Positions 26,370 through 35,678 of a stretch of DNA of 59,997 bases are shown here, piece after piece. A program made the position numbers and the translations under genes. Under the pieces are notes generated by a model that did no database searches, had not been told where the DNA came from, and saw only the letters and a list, made by a program, of their open reading frames with translations. Positions within the stretch are counted from its first letter, which is position 1, and every line of letters begins with the position of its first letter. This stretch comes from Niabella aurantiaca DSM 17617 (GTDB lineage Bacteria > Bacteroidota > Bacteroidia > Chitinophagales > Chitinophagaceae): contig NZ_KB893635.1 of the NCBI RefSeq assembly GCF_000374125.1, positions 1 to 59,997 of the forward strand, given 5' to 3'.

Positions 26370-26812
26370 TCTAATGGTGCGTGCCTCCCGGAATGCATGA
26401 AAACAGCCTCCCTGAAAAGGTGTGACCCTCCAACAGGTCCGGATACCAACCCTGTTGTAATATTTCAAATCCTGATTGTATGTTTCCCCGGATCAAAACA
26501 GCAATAAATAGGACATGCTGTTTAACTCAGTAATCAATCAAAACATCTTGCGCGGGTCTGCGGTGCAGGAGCGGACCTGTGCAGTTCCGTTACTTGCCTG
26601 CTATGCTGCGGGTAAGCGATGGCTTCGCACGGCCCGGGAGGCCTGCGCGAGATGGTTGCTCCGCGTTTGTATCAGCCCCTAAATAAGGATCTGCGGAAAA
26701 CGAAGCAAACGAATGTCCGAACCCATTTCCCGGGCGTCTCCTTCGGAAGACACCCGGGAAAAAATATTTTTCACGCGGGTGCACCAGGACATGCGCCTTT
26801 GTTTACAAAAGC
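26370..26812. other. Convergent intergenic region
   Basis: 443 bases between two convergent genes. No coding frame is supported. The main structure is the hairpin at 26727-26764. Confidence 0.5.
26727..26764. terminator. Hairpin, possible bidirectional terminator
   Basis: TTTCCCGGGCGTCT and AGACACCCGGGAAA form a stem with one mismatch around a TTCG-containing loop. It sits between convergent genes and is flanked by A/T-rich sequence on the plus side. No classic T-run follows directly, so the call is tentative. Confidence 0.4.
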
Positions 26813-29425
26813 TCAGGCCTGCGCAATAACGGTCTTGTCAACCTCAATTTTCCCGCGGACAACTTTAACCGCTGCCTTTTTATTTTTATAAGTTACCGTG
26901 CCATAGCCGGTAGCCGTACTTAAAAAGCAGGTAAAATCGCCAACCTTCGAGTCGATGTACAATGTTTTTTCCACGGCATCATACCGGAGGCCGGTGAGTC
27001 CTTGCAGCATTCCGTAGCTCGACATGGCGCGGGCATACCAATGCCCGCATTCGTATTCATTAAAAGGGTTCCGGATACGGCCGTCGTACCGGTCCCTGCA
27101 GGTTTTTACGATCTGGAGTCCTTGCTGCACCTGTCCCATCAGCATCAGGTGTGCCGCTACCTGGTACTCGATCCCCGTCCACACTTCGTTGCTGTAAATA
27201 AAAGGAAGGGATAGTTTGGCGCCTTTAGGCCAGCTGCAAAGAAGCAGTCCGCCCTCGTTGCCCATGGCATAAGTGGGCCGTTGGGGGTTTACGTGGTCTT
27301 CCAGGTTCTTTTTAAAATTGTATTGATGCACGGAGCGCAAATGACTCGTTACCTTTTCCGGGTCAAGAATGCCCTCCATGCCACACATCCGTGCGATCCA
27401 GTCGCCCAGTACACCGTCCGAAAGGCAGCCTTTTCCGTATTGGTATTTGGGCCCCTCTTTTTTCAGCAGTTCAAATGCTTCGGAAGAGTAGCTGCTTTTT
27501 GCAGCAGGGTCCTCCAGCGGGCTGCGGGCTTTCAGTCCGTTCCACTCTATTTGCTGGATGAAGTATTCCCCGTCGTACAGGGTGGTCTGCATATACTGCT
27601 GCCCTTTTTGCAAAAGCGCTTCATACCGGGAAACGTTTTCCCGCAGGTGTTTTCCCATCAGGATCATTGCCTGCAGGGCGCCCAGGTAAAAGCTGGTGCA
27701 CATTCCGTCGGGTCCCCAGAACTCGATGTCATAGGTGTTGTGGTGTGGTTCTTCCACCACGCCCTTTTCTTTGGGGTCCCAGGTATCGATGCAGTAGTCA
27801 ATGCTTTTTTTCACCAGCGGGTAAATTTTCCGTAGCCAGGCCCCGTCGTTACTGATGCGCCACTCGCGGTGCACTTTCATAATGCCGCCCAGCTGGCCAT
27901 CTGCTGCCGCGTGAAAGGTATGCGTTGCATTGCTGATGGGTAAATTGGAGCGGAAGGTCTGGTGCCCTTTGTTATCCTGGCTTTCGCAGAACTCTGTGTT
28001 GCGCAGGCTTCTTTCCAGGCGGGGAAACAGATGGGGAATGGCCTGTGCGTAGTTCCACACATGCGTGCAACTGCCGTGGCAACAGCCATTGTCATCACTG
28101 CAGCCTTCCCAGGCCCAGAAACGGCCGTCATATTGCCGTTGTACGGTTGGGGTTTTAAGGATGGTTAAATTGGCAGCAACGGCCTCCATTACTTCCGGAG
28201 GCAGTGTGCTGGAATAAAAGCTGTCCCGGAAGAGCGCGCTGTCTTTGCGCAGTGCCGTATAATGGCTGCGCCAGTATTCGGTAACCTCCTCTATATTTTT
28301 AAAAAAGGAACTGTACCAGGGCTTATAATTCGGAAGCTCTTTTTTTTCTTTTTGCTCCAGACCAAAGTCGATGGCATTGCAGCAATTACCGGCATCACAG
28401 TCTTTGTCCGGTTCGGCTTGTTTGGCTCCAAAGTGCATGGCCGTGTCCGGCACATACCAGGCCATCAGTACCCGTATTGTCTTTGTAGCCCCGGGGGCCA
28501 GCTTAAGAGGAACAAGTAGGGAGGCCCCGGGAATATCGTCAGCGGCAGGGCCGGTATCGGCGGTATCGCCGCGTGCAATGGCGCCCCAGGCCATCGTAAG
28601 CGGGTCAAAGCCCCGGCCCCGGAACCAGCCGCGTTCTGTCGTTGCTGAAGGGTCGTCTGTATAAATGGCAAAATCCGCCCGGAGCTCAGGCTGCTGGTTC
28701 TTTCCTGCTGCGCTAAGGATAAAACCGCCTGCTGTTTTTTTGATCGTCCCCTGCTGTTCATTCCTTGCTACAAAATTCCTGCTGTTAAAAGAAAAGACCG
28801 CTTCTACCGTCTTTGTGGCGGTGTTCTTAAAGGTATATTCCAGGGCTCCCACCGGCATCGAAGAATGATCTTCATCATTGGGTATGAAGGGGCTCCAGCC
28901 GGTGAGCGTGGTTTTTAAGGGGATTTCTTTATCGGCAAGATCAATGGTTGCGAAGGGAAACCGGGCCAGGAAGCGAGCCGATCGAAAGCGGGGCAGTCCG
29001 TATGTGGATCCGGATGCTCCGTTGGCCGCGCCGCGCTGACCAAAGATCTTCCATTCGGGAACGGGCCCCTCAATGACTTTGGCAACCGGATTTGTACCCT
29101 TTACTGCAATGGCGGCAAAAATAGCCGGAGCGTTGAATACCTCCGGACGATGATAGATCGACATATGCGAGAGGGCCCCGGTGCCTTCCAGGCAAAACAT
29201 GCCGGCACCGATGCCACCTATAGGGAAGGCTACCCGGCTCAAATGATCTTTTTGATAAAAACCATTATAGGTATGGGCATCGCTCCCGGGTATCATTTTT
29301 CCGGTTTCCTGGCCAGGCATATAGGCATCTCTGCCCGAAAGGGATACCGGACAGGCAGCAGCGAGCCCACCTGCTCCGATCTGTTTAATAAATGAACGTC
29401 TGCTCTTTTGGAGGGTTTTTGTCAT
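26813..29425 (-). CDS. GH116-family glycoside hydrolase, Tat-exported
   Basis: About 870-residue protein related to bile-acid beta-glucosidase GBA2 and GH116. A twin-arginine signal (KSRRSFIKQIGAGGLAAA) follows the preferred start at 29425; an upstream in-frame ATG at 29488 would put 21 extra residues in front. The N-terminal domain has the GBA2_N features (FPIGGIGAGMFCLEGTGALS, DHSSMPVGALEYTFKN). The C-terminal alpha-barrel contains HNTYDIEFWGPDGM, where the Glu corresponds to the expected nucleophile, and CLSDGVLGDWIARMCG, where the Asp is the likely acid/base. The end (YGTVTYKNKKAAVKVVRGKI) is a usual beta tail. Family members cleave beta-glucosides or beta-xylosides; the substrate here is unknown. 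It is divergent from the GntR gene. Confidence 0.87.
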   Translation of the reverse strand: MTKTLQKSRRSFIKQIGAGGLAAACPVSLSGRDAYMPGQETGKMIPGSDAHTYNGFYQKDHLSRVAFPIGGIGAGMFCLEGTGALSHMSIYHRPEVFNAPAIFAAIAVKGTNPVAKVIEGPVPEWKIFGQRGAANGASGSTYGLPRFRSARFLARFPFATIDLADKEIPLKTTLTGWSPFIPNDEDHSSMPVGALEYTFKNTATKTVEAVFSFNSRNFVARNEQQGTIKKTAGGFILSAAGKNQQPELRADFAIYTDDPSATTERGWFRGRGFDPLTMAWGAIARGDTADTGPAADDIPGASLLVPLKLAPGATKTIRVLMAWYVPDTAMHFGAKQAEPDKDCDAGNCCNAIDFGLEQKEKKELPNYKPWYSSFFKNIEEVTEYWRSHYTALRKDSALFRDSFYSSTLPPEVMEAVAANLTILKTPTVQRQYDGRFWAWEGCSDDNGCCHGSCTHVWNYAQAIPHLFPRLERSLRNTEFCESQDNKGHQTFRSNLPISNATHTFHAAADGQLGGIMKVHREWRISNDGAWLRKIYPLVKKSIDYCIDTWDPKEKGVVEEPHHNTYDIEFWGPDGMCTSFYLGALQAMILMGKHLRENVSRYEALLQKGQQYMQTTLYDGEYFIQQIEWNGLKARSPLEDPAAKSSYSSEAFELLKKEGPKYQYGKGCLSDGVLGDWIARMCGMEGILDPEKVTSHLRSVHQYNFKKNLEDHVNPQRPTYAMGNEGGLLLCSWPKGAKLSLPFIYSNEVWTGIEYQVAAHLMLMGQVQQGLQIVKTCRDRYDGRIRNPFNEYECGHWYARAMSSYGMLQGLTGLRYDAVEKTLYIDSKVGDFTCFLSTATGYGTVTYKNKKAAVKVVRGKIEVDKTVIAQA

Positions 29426-29646
29426 GGCAATCGTGTTGTTATTGGAAGAACTAAGGTAGGAAAACATCCAATTTAATCGTATAAGCAATAAAAAAGTATG
29501 AGGATGCCATAAGAAAGTACAAGAAAATCATGAAGAAAAAGGATCGGGAAAAACGCGCGGATCCAGGCGATATCAATGATGCGGAAGGTCGCTTCCCTGC
29601 CGGAACCGAGATTTCATGAAAGAAAAAAAGTTCATTTTTTTATTAT

Positions 29647-29654
29647 TACTTTTG
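29647..29654 (+). promoter_or_regulatory. Candidate -7 box for the GntR gene
   Basis: TACTTTTG matches TAnnTTTG and lies 43 bases before the ATG at 29698. No clear -33 TTG is present. The CATTAATG palindrome at 29671-29678 lies just downstream. Confidence 0.4.
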
Positions 29655-29665
29655 TATCTCCCCGT

Positions 29666-29682
29666 GTTTACATTAATGATAA
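29666..29682. promoter_or_regulatory. GntR operator candidate, site 1
   Basis: GTTTACATTAATGAT contains the 8-bp palindrome CATTAATG (29671-29678) between the -7 box and the GntR start. A near-identical sequence in inverted orientation occurs at 30556-30570, so both may be bound by this regulator. Confidence 0.45.
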
Positions 29683-29697
29683 TTTTTTGTTTATAAC

Positions 29698-30336
29698 ATG
29701 AAAGAAACTTCTTTATCACAAAAAGTTTATAGTGCCTTAAGAGACAAGATCTTATCAAACCAGCTCCTGCCCGGTACCCGTTTAAAGGAGGACCAGTGGG
29801 CAAAAAAGCTGGAGGTGAACCGTATTGCTGTACGGGAAGCGCTGAACCGGCTTTATGGCGAGAATCTGCTGAAGAAAGGGGAAAAAGGCGGGTATTATGT
29901 AAAATCCATGGAGGCCGGCGATATTCATGAGCTGCGTGAGTTGCGTGAGGTGCTGGAACTGGGTGCGCTCCGCCTGGCGATACAAAAGATCACGGCGGCA
30001 CATATTGAGGAAATGAATAAGATCTGCGATGATTTTACGTCCATGTATAAGAACGGGTATTATGGCGGAGCCTGTGAAGCGGACGTACGGTTTCATGAAA
30101 TGTTTTTTAATATTATCGGAAATGAAAAGCTGAAGAATGTTTACATCTCCAGTAACATACCGATCTTTCATTTGAAGCTGGGGCAGTCCAGCGCCTATAT
30201 GAATGATTTTGAACTGACAGATAAGGAGCATCGTGCTATTTTGAATGCCCTTATCAAAAAAGACCTGCCGGAAGCCGAAACCCTGCTGGTAAAGCACCTG
30301 CTCAGGGGAGAAGTTTCTGCAACTGAAATCGAATAA
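29698..30336 (+). CDS. GntR-family transcriptional regulator, FadR/FCD type
   Basis: 212-residue regulator. The N-terminal winged helix (about 8-70) has the GntR signature YSALRDKILSNQLLPGTRLK, LEVNRIAVREALNRL and the wing KGGYYVK. The C-terminal helical FCD effector domain contains the pattern ELREVLELGALRLA, a conserved D..H pair (ADVRFHEMFFNIIGN) and DKEHRAILNALIKKD, the metal and acid-ligand residues of the FadR group. Such regulators usually sense sugar acids or short carboxylates. This fits the downstream operon with a galactonate-dehydratase-like enzyme and an SMP-30 lactonase. A palindrome in its own leader recurs upstream of that operon. Confidence 0.92.
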   Translation: MKETSLSQKVYSALRDKILSNQLLPGTRLKEDQWAKKLEVNRIAVREALNRLYGENLLKKGEKGGYYVKSMEAGDIHELRELREVLELGALRLAIQKITAAHIEEMNKICDDFTSMYKNGYYGGACEADVRFHEMFFNIIGNEKLKNVYISSNIPIFHLKLGQSSAYMNDFELTDKEHRAILNALIKKDLPEAETLLVKHLLRGEVSATEIE

Positions 30337-30499
30337 CACACCTTATTAACCGGCCGGGGCATCATCCGGCAAGGCCTCTTATTACAATAGCGCCCCAAAA
30401 CTTGTTCATAGTTGGATTGTTCCCTGGGGTGCGGATCTGCATCCGTAGACGACCGGTTCCTTTTTCAGATACCGGGTACCCGGCCGGGTATGCAGTGTC

Positions 30500-30520
30500 A
30501 CAGGGCTAAAAGCCCTGTTT
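30500..30520 (+). terminator. Hairpin after GntR gene, possible terminator
   Basis: ACAGGGCT-AAA-AGCCCTGT is an 8-bp perfect stem followed by only two Ts (TTCC), so a weak intrinsic terminator at best. Confidence 0.3.
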
Positions 30521-30555
30521 CCATACCCTGTACGTTCTGCAAGGGCTGTCTGTGA

Positions 30556-30609
30556 ATCATTAATGTTTACAATATTTGTTTAAAAATAACTACAATAAAC
30601 AAACATTAA
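30556..30609. promoter_or_regulatory. GntR operator candidate, site 2, with nested inverted repeats
   Basis: ATCATTAATGTTTAC (30556-30570) repeats site 1 in inverted orientation (13 of 15 bases). Here it is also one arm of a larger inverted repeat: TTAATGTTT (30560-30568) with AAACATTAA (30601-30609), and TTTGTTTA (30575-30582) with TAAACAAA (30596-30603). Confidence 0.45.
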
Positions 30610-30866
30610 CCGTCGACATATTCGCCAATAAAGATGCGCAGGGCGTTTCCCGGTTATTTTTTTTCAGATTCCGGAATACATTCGTTTTAAAAGAAAGTAC
30701 GACCGTCCGGAAAGAAATTTTGGTGTAAAAGCAGTCATATAATATTAGTAATAAGCTAGTTGTATTTTTATAAGCTTCTGCTCACCCTGTCACCAGGAAA
30801 CCGTTTTTGAGGCTCCGGTATTTCCGGATGATGTAAGATCGTATGCAAAAAATAAAAAATCATATC

Positions 30867-30897
30867 TATTTTTGTTTATAAAATAACCATATATTTG
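30867..30897 (+). promoter_or_regulatory. Tandem -7 boxes before the susC scar and catabolic operon
   Basis: TATTTTTG (30867-30874) and TATATTTG (30890-30897) both match TAnnTTTG. They lie 63-93 bases before the scar's start codon. They may still drive the operon beginning at 31781. Confidence 0.45.
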
Positions 30898-30959
30898 TAA
30901 ATAAATAAGCGATTGCACACAGATAATTTAAGCATTTTGCCATCTTTTTAATCTTCATC

Positions 30960-31729
30960 ATGGATAAAAAAAGAAACCAAACGATTGTTCTTTTTGCCAG
31001 AGTCATTCCGTTGCTGATGTGGATGCTGGTTGCCGGTAGCGCGTATGCGCAAAAAAAGGTTGAAGTGACGGGGATCGTAACAAGTGTGTCGAACAATCCG
31101 CTCCCAGGGGTAACGGTTCAGTTAAAATCGAACGGGAGTACGGGAACGATTACAGATATCAATGGCCGGTTTGTACTGGAGTTGCCGGATTCTTCGGTGC
31201 TTGTGTTCTCTCTGGTGGGGTATAAAACACAGGAGCTGGCTGCGGAAGAAAAACTGAAAGTGGTATTGGAGGAGGCATATCCAATATGGATGAAGTGGTG
31301 GTGGTTGCGTATGGCACGCAGAAAAAGCAGGAGGTGGTAGGGGCCGTTACCAGTATAAAGCCTTCGGAGTTTGATGTATATACCTACGACAAAAAGGGGA
31401 GCAGGTCGATCCGGGTAAGCTTATCGGGGGTTGTGTACGGAAGTGTATATGAGCAGTCATTGGTGAACCGCGGGATAAGATCCGCTGCAGTTTCGGGATC
31501 CGGTGCGCAGATCAACTGGTATGACGCGGGGGAAGATGCGGCTGCGGTAGAACTGACCTATACGGATAAGGATGGGGTACTGCATGTCATAACAGACCCG
31601 GCAACCACGGCGCAAACGGTACTGGAAAAAGATTTACAAGACTCCGAGATCACCTACCGGACCCTGTTTGTACCGGGCGGGAATGCCATTGATACCTTTT
31701 ACACCAACCCGGATACGCTCATTCCATAG
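30960..31729 (+). pseudogene. Collapsed susC-DUF4998 fusion (deletion scar)
   Basis: The first 108 codons are a normal SusC beginning: signal peptide (LVAGSAYAQ), carboxypeptidase-regulatory-like domain (VTGIVTSVSNNPLPGVTVQL, ITDINGRFVLELPDSSVLVF), then LEEA. The typical continuation NMDEVVVVAYGTQKKQ is present but in another frame from about 31283. Two surplus bases (AT in GCATATCC) explain the shift. After SIKPSE (about 31370) the SusC sequence stops. What follows is the C-terminal half of a DUF4998 protein: VYTYDKKGSRSI, VYGSVYEQSLVNRGI, ELTYTDKDGVLH, YRTLFVPGGNAIDTFYTNPD, ending at a stop at 31729. The plug, barrel and SusD partner are gone. Read as the footprint of a deletion of several kilobases. 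Confidence 0.8.
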
Positions 31730-31780
31730 GCTTTTATAAAACGGATAAAAATTATTATCAGACGATTAAATCAACAGAAT

Positions 31781-33058
31781 ATGAAAAATGAAAATGACAA
31801 AAAAGAAAACGTGAATCTACCACCAGACAAGGCGTTCTCACGCCGGTCCTTCCTGCATGCAGCGGGTGCAGGCGCGGCCGCTTTCGGATTGCTCCAGATC
31901 GGCTGCACCGCAACCAAAAAGACACAGCAGAAGCCTGCAGCTGCTGACACCCCGAAGATCGCCGGTTTTGAGAAGGCCGCAACCGATGAAAGTGCTTCCA
32001 AAGACTGGGTGCCGGTATCCGACTGGAAGATCCGGGTAGGTCTGATCGGGTATGGCGTATGCAAATTTGCCGCCCAGTTTGGCTTCCAGGATCATCCAAA
32101 TGTTGAAGTAGCTGCGGTGAGTGACCTGTTCCCGGATCGTTGTGCCGAACTGGCAAAGGTTACCCGGTGCAATAAAACGTATCCCTCCCTGGAAGAACTG
32201 ATCAAAGACAACACGATAGAAGCTGTGTTTATTGCAACGGATGCGCCCAGCCACGCAAGACACGCCATTGCCGCGCTGGAGCACGGTAAGCATGTGGCCT
32301 GCGCGGTGCCCGCCGTATTTAATTCAGTGGAGGATGCCTATAAACTATATGATGCGGTAAAAAGGAGCGGTAAAAAATACATGATGTTTGAAACGTCTGC
32401 TTACCATGCTGATGTGCATGAGATGCGGGAACTGTATAAGCTGGGAGCTTTTGGCAAGCTCATCTATTCTGAGGGAGAATATTATCATTATTTTGGTACC
32501 CCGCTGGGCGGCTATAAAAACTGGAGGGAGGGAATGCCGCCGATGTTCTATCCTACCCATGCCACAGCCTATCATATCTGTGTTTCGGGGGCCAGCTTTA
32601 CAGAAGTGTCCTGTTTGGGATTGCGCAGTACGGTGCCGCAATACCAGCCCTCCAACAATGTCTATAAAAGCGGCTTCGGAACCCAGGTAGCGTTGTTCCG
32701 GACCAGCGACAATGCGTCGTCGCGGATGACCATTAGCTGGGACACTCCGGGTTTTGGTGCGGAAGCCGGTCGTATAAGAGGCGAAAAAGGTTCTTATACC
32801 GGCAAATACCAGGGAATCGTTAAAGGGCTTCCGGCGGCTATTTCAAGGCCCCCCATTCCTCCCACCATGCAGCTGGGCGGGCACGGCGGCGCCCATGGCC
32901 CGCTTACCAATGAGTTTGTTACCGCCCTATTACAGAACCGGCATCCGCTTGTGGATGTAGCAACGGCGCTGAATTTGACCGTTCCCGGAGCAATTGCCCA
33001 CGAGTCCTCACTGAAGGACGGTGAATGGATGAAGATCCCCCAGTTTAAAATGTGGTAA
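31781..33058 (+). CDS. Gfo/Idh/MocA oxidoreductase, Tat-exported
   Basis: 425-residue protein with a twin-arginine signal (FSRRSFLHAAGAGAAAFG) and a nearby Cys (LLQIGC) that may be lipidated. A Rossmann NAD-binding fold starts at VGLIGYGVCKFAAQF. The usual EKP signature of the family is replaced by AVP (HGKHVACAVPAVFNSVED), so the normally conserved Lys is missing. The C-terminal alpha/beta domain is complete (GKLIYSEGEYYHYF; GGHGGAHGPLTNEFV; GAIAHESSLKDGEW). It is the first intact gene of the catabolic operon, 51 bases after the susC scar. It is paralogous to the truncated gene at 39453. Substrate unknown; an oxidoreductase or GH109-like hydrolase role are both possible. Confidence 0.85.
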   Translation: MKNENDKKENVNLPPDKAFSRRSFLHAAGAGAAAFGLLQIGCTATKKTQQKPAAADTPKIAGFEKAATDESASKDWVPVSDWKIRVGLIGYGVCKFAAQFGFQDHPNVEVAAVSDLFPDRCAELAKVTRCNKTYPSLEELIKDNTIEAVFIATDAPSHARHAIAALEHGKHVACAVPAVFNSVEDAYKLYDAVKRSGKKYMMFETSAYHADVHEMRELYKLGAFGKLIYSEGEYYHYFGTPLGGYKNWREGMPPMFYPTHATAYHICVSGASFTEVSCLGLRSTVPQYQPSNNVYKSGFGTQVALFRTSDNASSRMTISWDTPGFGAEAGRIRGEKGSYTGKYQGIVKGLPAAISRPPIPPTMQLGGHGGAHGPLTNEFVTALLQNRHPLVDVATALNLTVPGAIAHESSLKDGEWMKIPQFKMW

Positions 33059-33111
33059 GGGGGGCGCCTCTTTTTATGCACTACTTAACGTAATAAATTT
33101 AGAAGAACAGA

Positions 33112-34461
33112 ATGAGTAAAATAAGAAAAAGATCACAAACACTATTAGAAAAAAACCAACAATGGATCCCGGGTGGAGTGGTATCGCTGAACCGGAAATC
33201 GGATCCCAATATCTGCTTTAAAAGCGGCAGGGGCAGCCGGGTATGGGATGTGGACGGGAACGAATATATCGATTACCAGGCCGGTTTTGCGGCCACTTTT
33301 CTGGGGCATAATGACCCGGATGTGGATACGGCGGTTTTAAAGACGATTAAGGACCAGGCAGTGCTGATGGGTGCCGGACCTACGGAGCTCGAAGGCGAAT
33401 TTGCGCAGCTTTTCTGTAAGAGTGTTCCTACAGTGGACAAGCTGCAAATCACCACTACGGGGTCAGAAGCAACCTATCACGCCATCCGTATAGCGCGGGC
33501 AGTTACCGGCCGGGATCATATCATCATCATGCAGGGCGGGTATAATGGCTGGCACAATGACGTAGCGGGAAATGTGATCAGCAACCTGCAGGACGTTGGC
33601 CCCCGGGTGAGCCCGGGAGCATATCCGTTCGACGCTTTATCCGCCGGCATTCCGGAACAGCACAAAAGCCTGGTGCACGTAATTAATTTCAACGACCTGG
33701 AATCCGTGCAATACATTACGAAGCGGTTTCCGGTTGCGTGTATCATTCTTGAACCGATCCTCCAGAATATCGGCATTGTAAAGCCCAAAAAAGGATATCT
33801 TGAAGGTCTGAGGAAAATGGCGGATGAAAAAGGATTTTTGTTGATTTTTGATGAGGTGAAGACGGGCTTCCGGCACGCCCTGGGAGGCTTCCAGAGTATT
33901 TGTGGGGTTGTTCCGGATTTGAGTACTTTTGGAAAAGCGGTGGCCAATGGGTATCCCATGGGCGTTATTGGCGGCAAAGCAGCATACATGGACTATTTCA
34001 TTCATGAACAAAAGGAAAAGCGGGTGCTGATTGCAGGCACTTTTAATGCCCATCCGCTAACGACGGTTGCTGCAATCGCTACTTTAAAGAAGCTGTCGTC
34101 GCCGCAATTCAATGTTTATGCACATGTAGAGCGGCTTGGTAAAATGCTTGAAGAAGGATTGAACGCTATTTTTTCCGGTTATGACAAGTCCTTTTACGTA
34201 GCCCGCCAGGGATCTGCATATTGTGTGTATTTTATGGACCATGCTCCGGTAGACTTCCATGATATTGCTGTTCATAACGATTCGGCCTTTGATAAGGCGT
34301 ATCGCTTAAAGCTGATCGACGAAGGAATTTTTAATTTCCCGTTGCCTTTTAAACAGGGCAGTATTTCGTTTGCGCATACAGAAAAAGACATACAGGAAAC
34401 ATTGGAAAAAACAGCTGCTGTTGTGGCCGCATTATTCAGCAAACGCCTCCAGCCCATTTAG
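33112..34461 (+). CDS. Class III PLP aminotransferase (glutamate-1-semialdehyde aminomutase-like)
   Basis: 449-residue fold-type I enzyme of aminotransferase class III. It begins with a GSAM-like segment (WIPGGVVSLNRKSDPNICFK, VWDVDGNEYIDYQAGFAATF). The PLP-contacting LLIFDEVKTGFRHALGG and the Schiff-base Lys in STFGKAVANGYPMGVIGG (K275) are intact, and the TTGSEATYHAIRIARA phosphate-binding region is present. Placement in a sugar-acid operon argues against tetrapyrrole synthesis; an aminosugar or amino-acid-like substrate is more likely. It follows the oxidoreductase after 53 bases and the enolase follows after 24. Confidence 0.88.
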   Translation: MSKIRKRSQTLLEKNQQWIPGGVVSLNRKSDPNICFKSGRGSRVWDVDGNEYIDYQAGFAATFLGHNDPDVDTAVLKTIKDQAVLMGAGPTELEGEFAQLFCKSVPTVDKLQITTTGSEATYHAIRIARAVTGRDHIIIMQGGYNGWHNDVAGNVISNLQDVGPRVSPGAYPFDALSAGIPEQHKSLVHVINFNDLESVQYITKRFPVACIILEPILQNIGIVKPKKGYLEGLRKMADEKGFLLIFDEVKTGFRHALGGFQSICGVVPDLSTFGKAVANGYPMGVIGGKAAYMDYFIHEQKEKRVLIAGTFNAHPLTTVAAIATLKKLSSPQFNVYAHVERLGKMLEEGLNAIFSGYDKSFYVARQGSAYCVYFMDHAPVDFHDIAVHNDSAFDKAYRLKLIDEGIFNFPLPFKQGSISFAHTEKDIQETLEKTAAVVAALFSKRLQPI

Positions 34462-34485
34462 GAAACCTGATTGAATCGTTCAACA

Positions 34486-35664
34486 ATGAAAATAACGGCA
34501 ATTGAAACTTACGTATGTAACGCCCGGATGCGTAACTGGATCTTTGTAAAGGTGGTGACGGATCAGCCGGGATTGTGGGGCTGGGGAGAGGCTACGCTGG
34601 AATGGCATACCCGTTCTGTGGTGGGAGCCATTGAAGATATTTCCCAGCTTTTAATTGGAGAAGATCCCAGGCGCATAGAATATTTGTGGCAAATGATGTA
34701 CCGGCAGCATTTCTGGCATGGCAACGGTATTGTAAGAGGCACCGCCATCAGTGGGATCGACATCGCTTTATGGGATATACTGGGTAAGATACATGGAGTG
34801 CCCTGTCATGAGCTGATGGGCGGCCGTGTACGGGATTATATCCGCCTGTATTGCCACTTGGGCGGAGGAAAAATGGAAGATTTTTACGAAACCAGACCGG
34901 ATGATGCAAAGCGATTTGGAGAACTGGCAGCCCGGGCGGTAGCAGACGGTTTTACGGCATTTAAGTCGATGGCTGTACCGGAAACCATGCCGCTGGAAGG
35001 GCTGGCACCGATACACTATGCCGAAGCCAATGTGAGCGCCATGCGTGAAGCCGTTGGCAGCAGCGTGGACATCATGGTGGATTGCCATGCGCGGCCCAGC
35101 CCCCGGATGGGGATGCAGTTTGCTAAGGCATTGGAACCTTACGGGCTTTACTTTTTTGAAGAGCCCTGCTGGCCCGAAACGCTGGAAGACATTGCCTTAA
35201 TTCAACGGTCGGTTTCCACGCCCATTGCAAGCGGAGAGCGGTTGGTAACGATTCATGCCTTCCGCGAGCTTTTTGAAAGAAGAGCGGTTAGTGTGATCCA
35301 GCCGGATATTACGCATTGCGGTGGCTTGAGCGAAGCAAGGCGTATCGCTGCCATGGCAGAAGCCTATCGTATTGCAGTGGCTCCGCACAACCCGCAAGGC
35401 CCTGTGAGCACTGCCGCTTCAATTGAATTTGGTTTTGCCACGCCTTCTTATGTTATTTGTGAAAGCGTACATAATGATGTGCCCTGGCGGGCCGATGTGG
35501 TAAGCGAAGGATTTAGCGTACAGGAAAAAGGCCGGATCGTGCTGCCCAATACCCGGCCGGGTTTGGGAATTGAGATCAATGAAGCCGAAGTAAAAAAGCA
35601 TCCTTTTCAGCAGGAAGTATTGCAGCGGACCTTTTATAAAGATGGCAGCGTAGGCGATTGGTAA
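34486..35664 (+). CDS. Enolase-superfamily sugar acid dehydratase (galactonate dehydratase-like)
   Basis: 392-residue mandelate racemase / muconate lactonizing enzyme-type protein. The start at 34486 begins the family's [10 protein letters not shown]. The magnesium ligands are D199, E225 and E251 ([25 protein letters not shown]). His201, two residues after the first ligand, and His301 (APHNPQGPV) match the D-galactonate dehydratase subgroup, which dehydrates a sugar acid to a 2-keto-3-deoxy acid. No signal peptide, so cytoplasmic. The exact sugar acid cannot be read from sequence. Confidence 0.87.
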   Translation: MKITAIETYVCNARMRNWIFVKVVTDQPGLWGWGEATLEWHTRSVVGAIEDISQLLIGEDPRRIEYLWQMMYRQHFWHGNGIVRGTAISGIDIALWDILGKIHGVPCHELMGGRVRDYIRLYCHLGGGKMEDFYETRPDDAKRFGELAARAVADGFTAFKSMAVPETMPLEGLAPIHYAEANVSAMREAVGSSVDIMVDCHARPSPRMGMQFAKALEPYGLYFFEEPCWPETLEDIALIQRSVSTPIASGERLVTIHAFRELFERRAVSVIQPDITHCGGLSEARRIAAMAEAYRIAVAPHNPQGPVSTAASIEFGFATPSYVICESVHNDVPWRADVVSEGFSVQEKGRIVLPNTRPGLGIEINEAEVKKHPFQQEVLQRTFYKDGSVGDW

Positions 35665-35678
35665 AAACTGTGCAGCAT

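Larger units (their letters stand above)
30337..30959. other. Long intergenic region before the susC scar
   Basis: 623 bases with no gene. It holds a small hairpin ACAGGGCT-AAA-AGCCCTGT (30500-30518) after the GntR gene, an operator-like inverted repeat region at 30556-30609, and two -7 boxes (30867-30874, 30890-30897). Confidence 0.5.
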
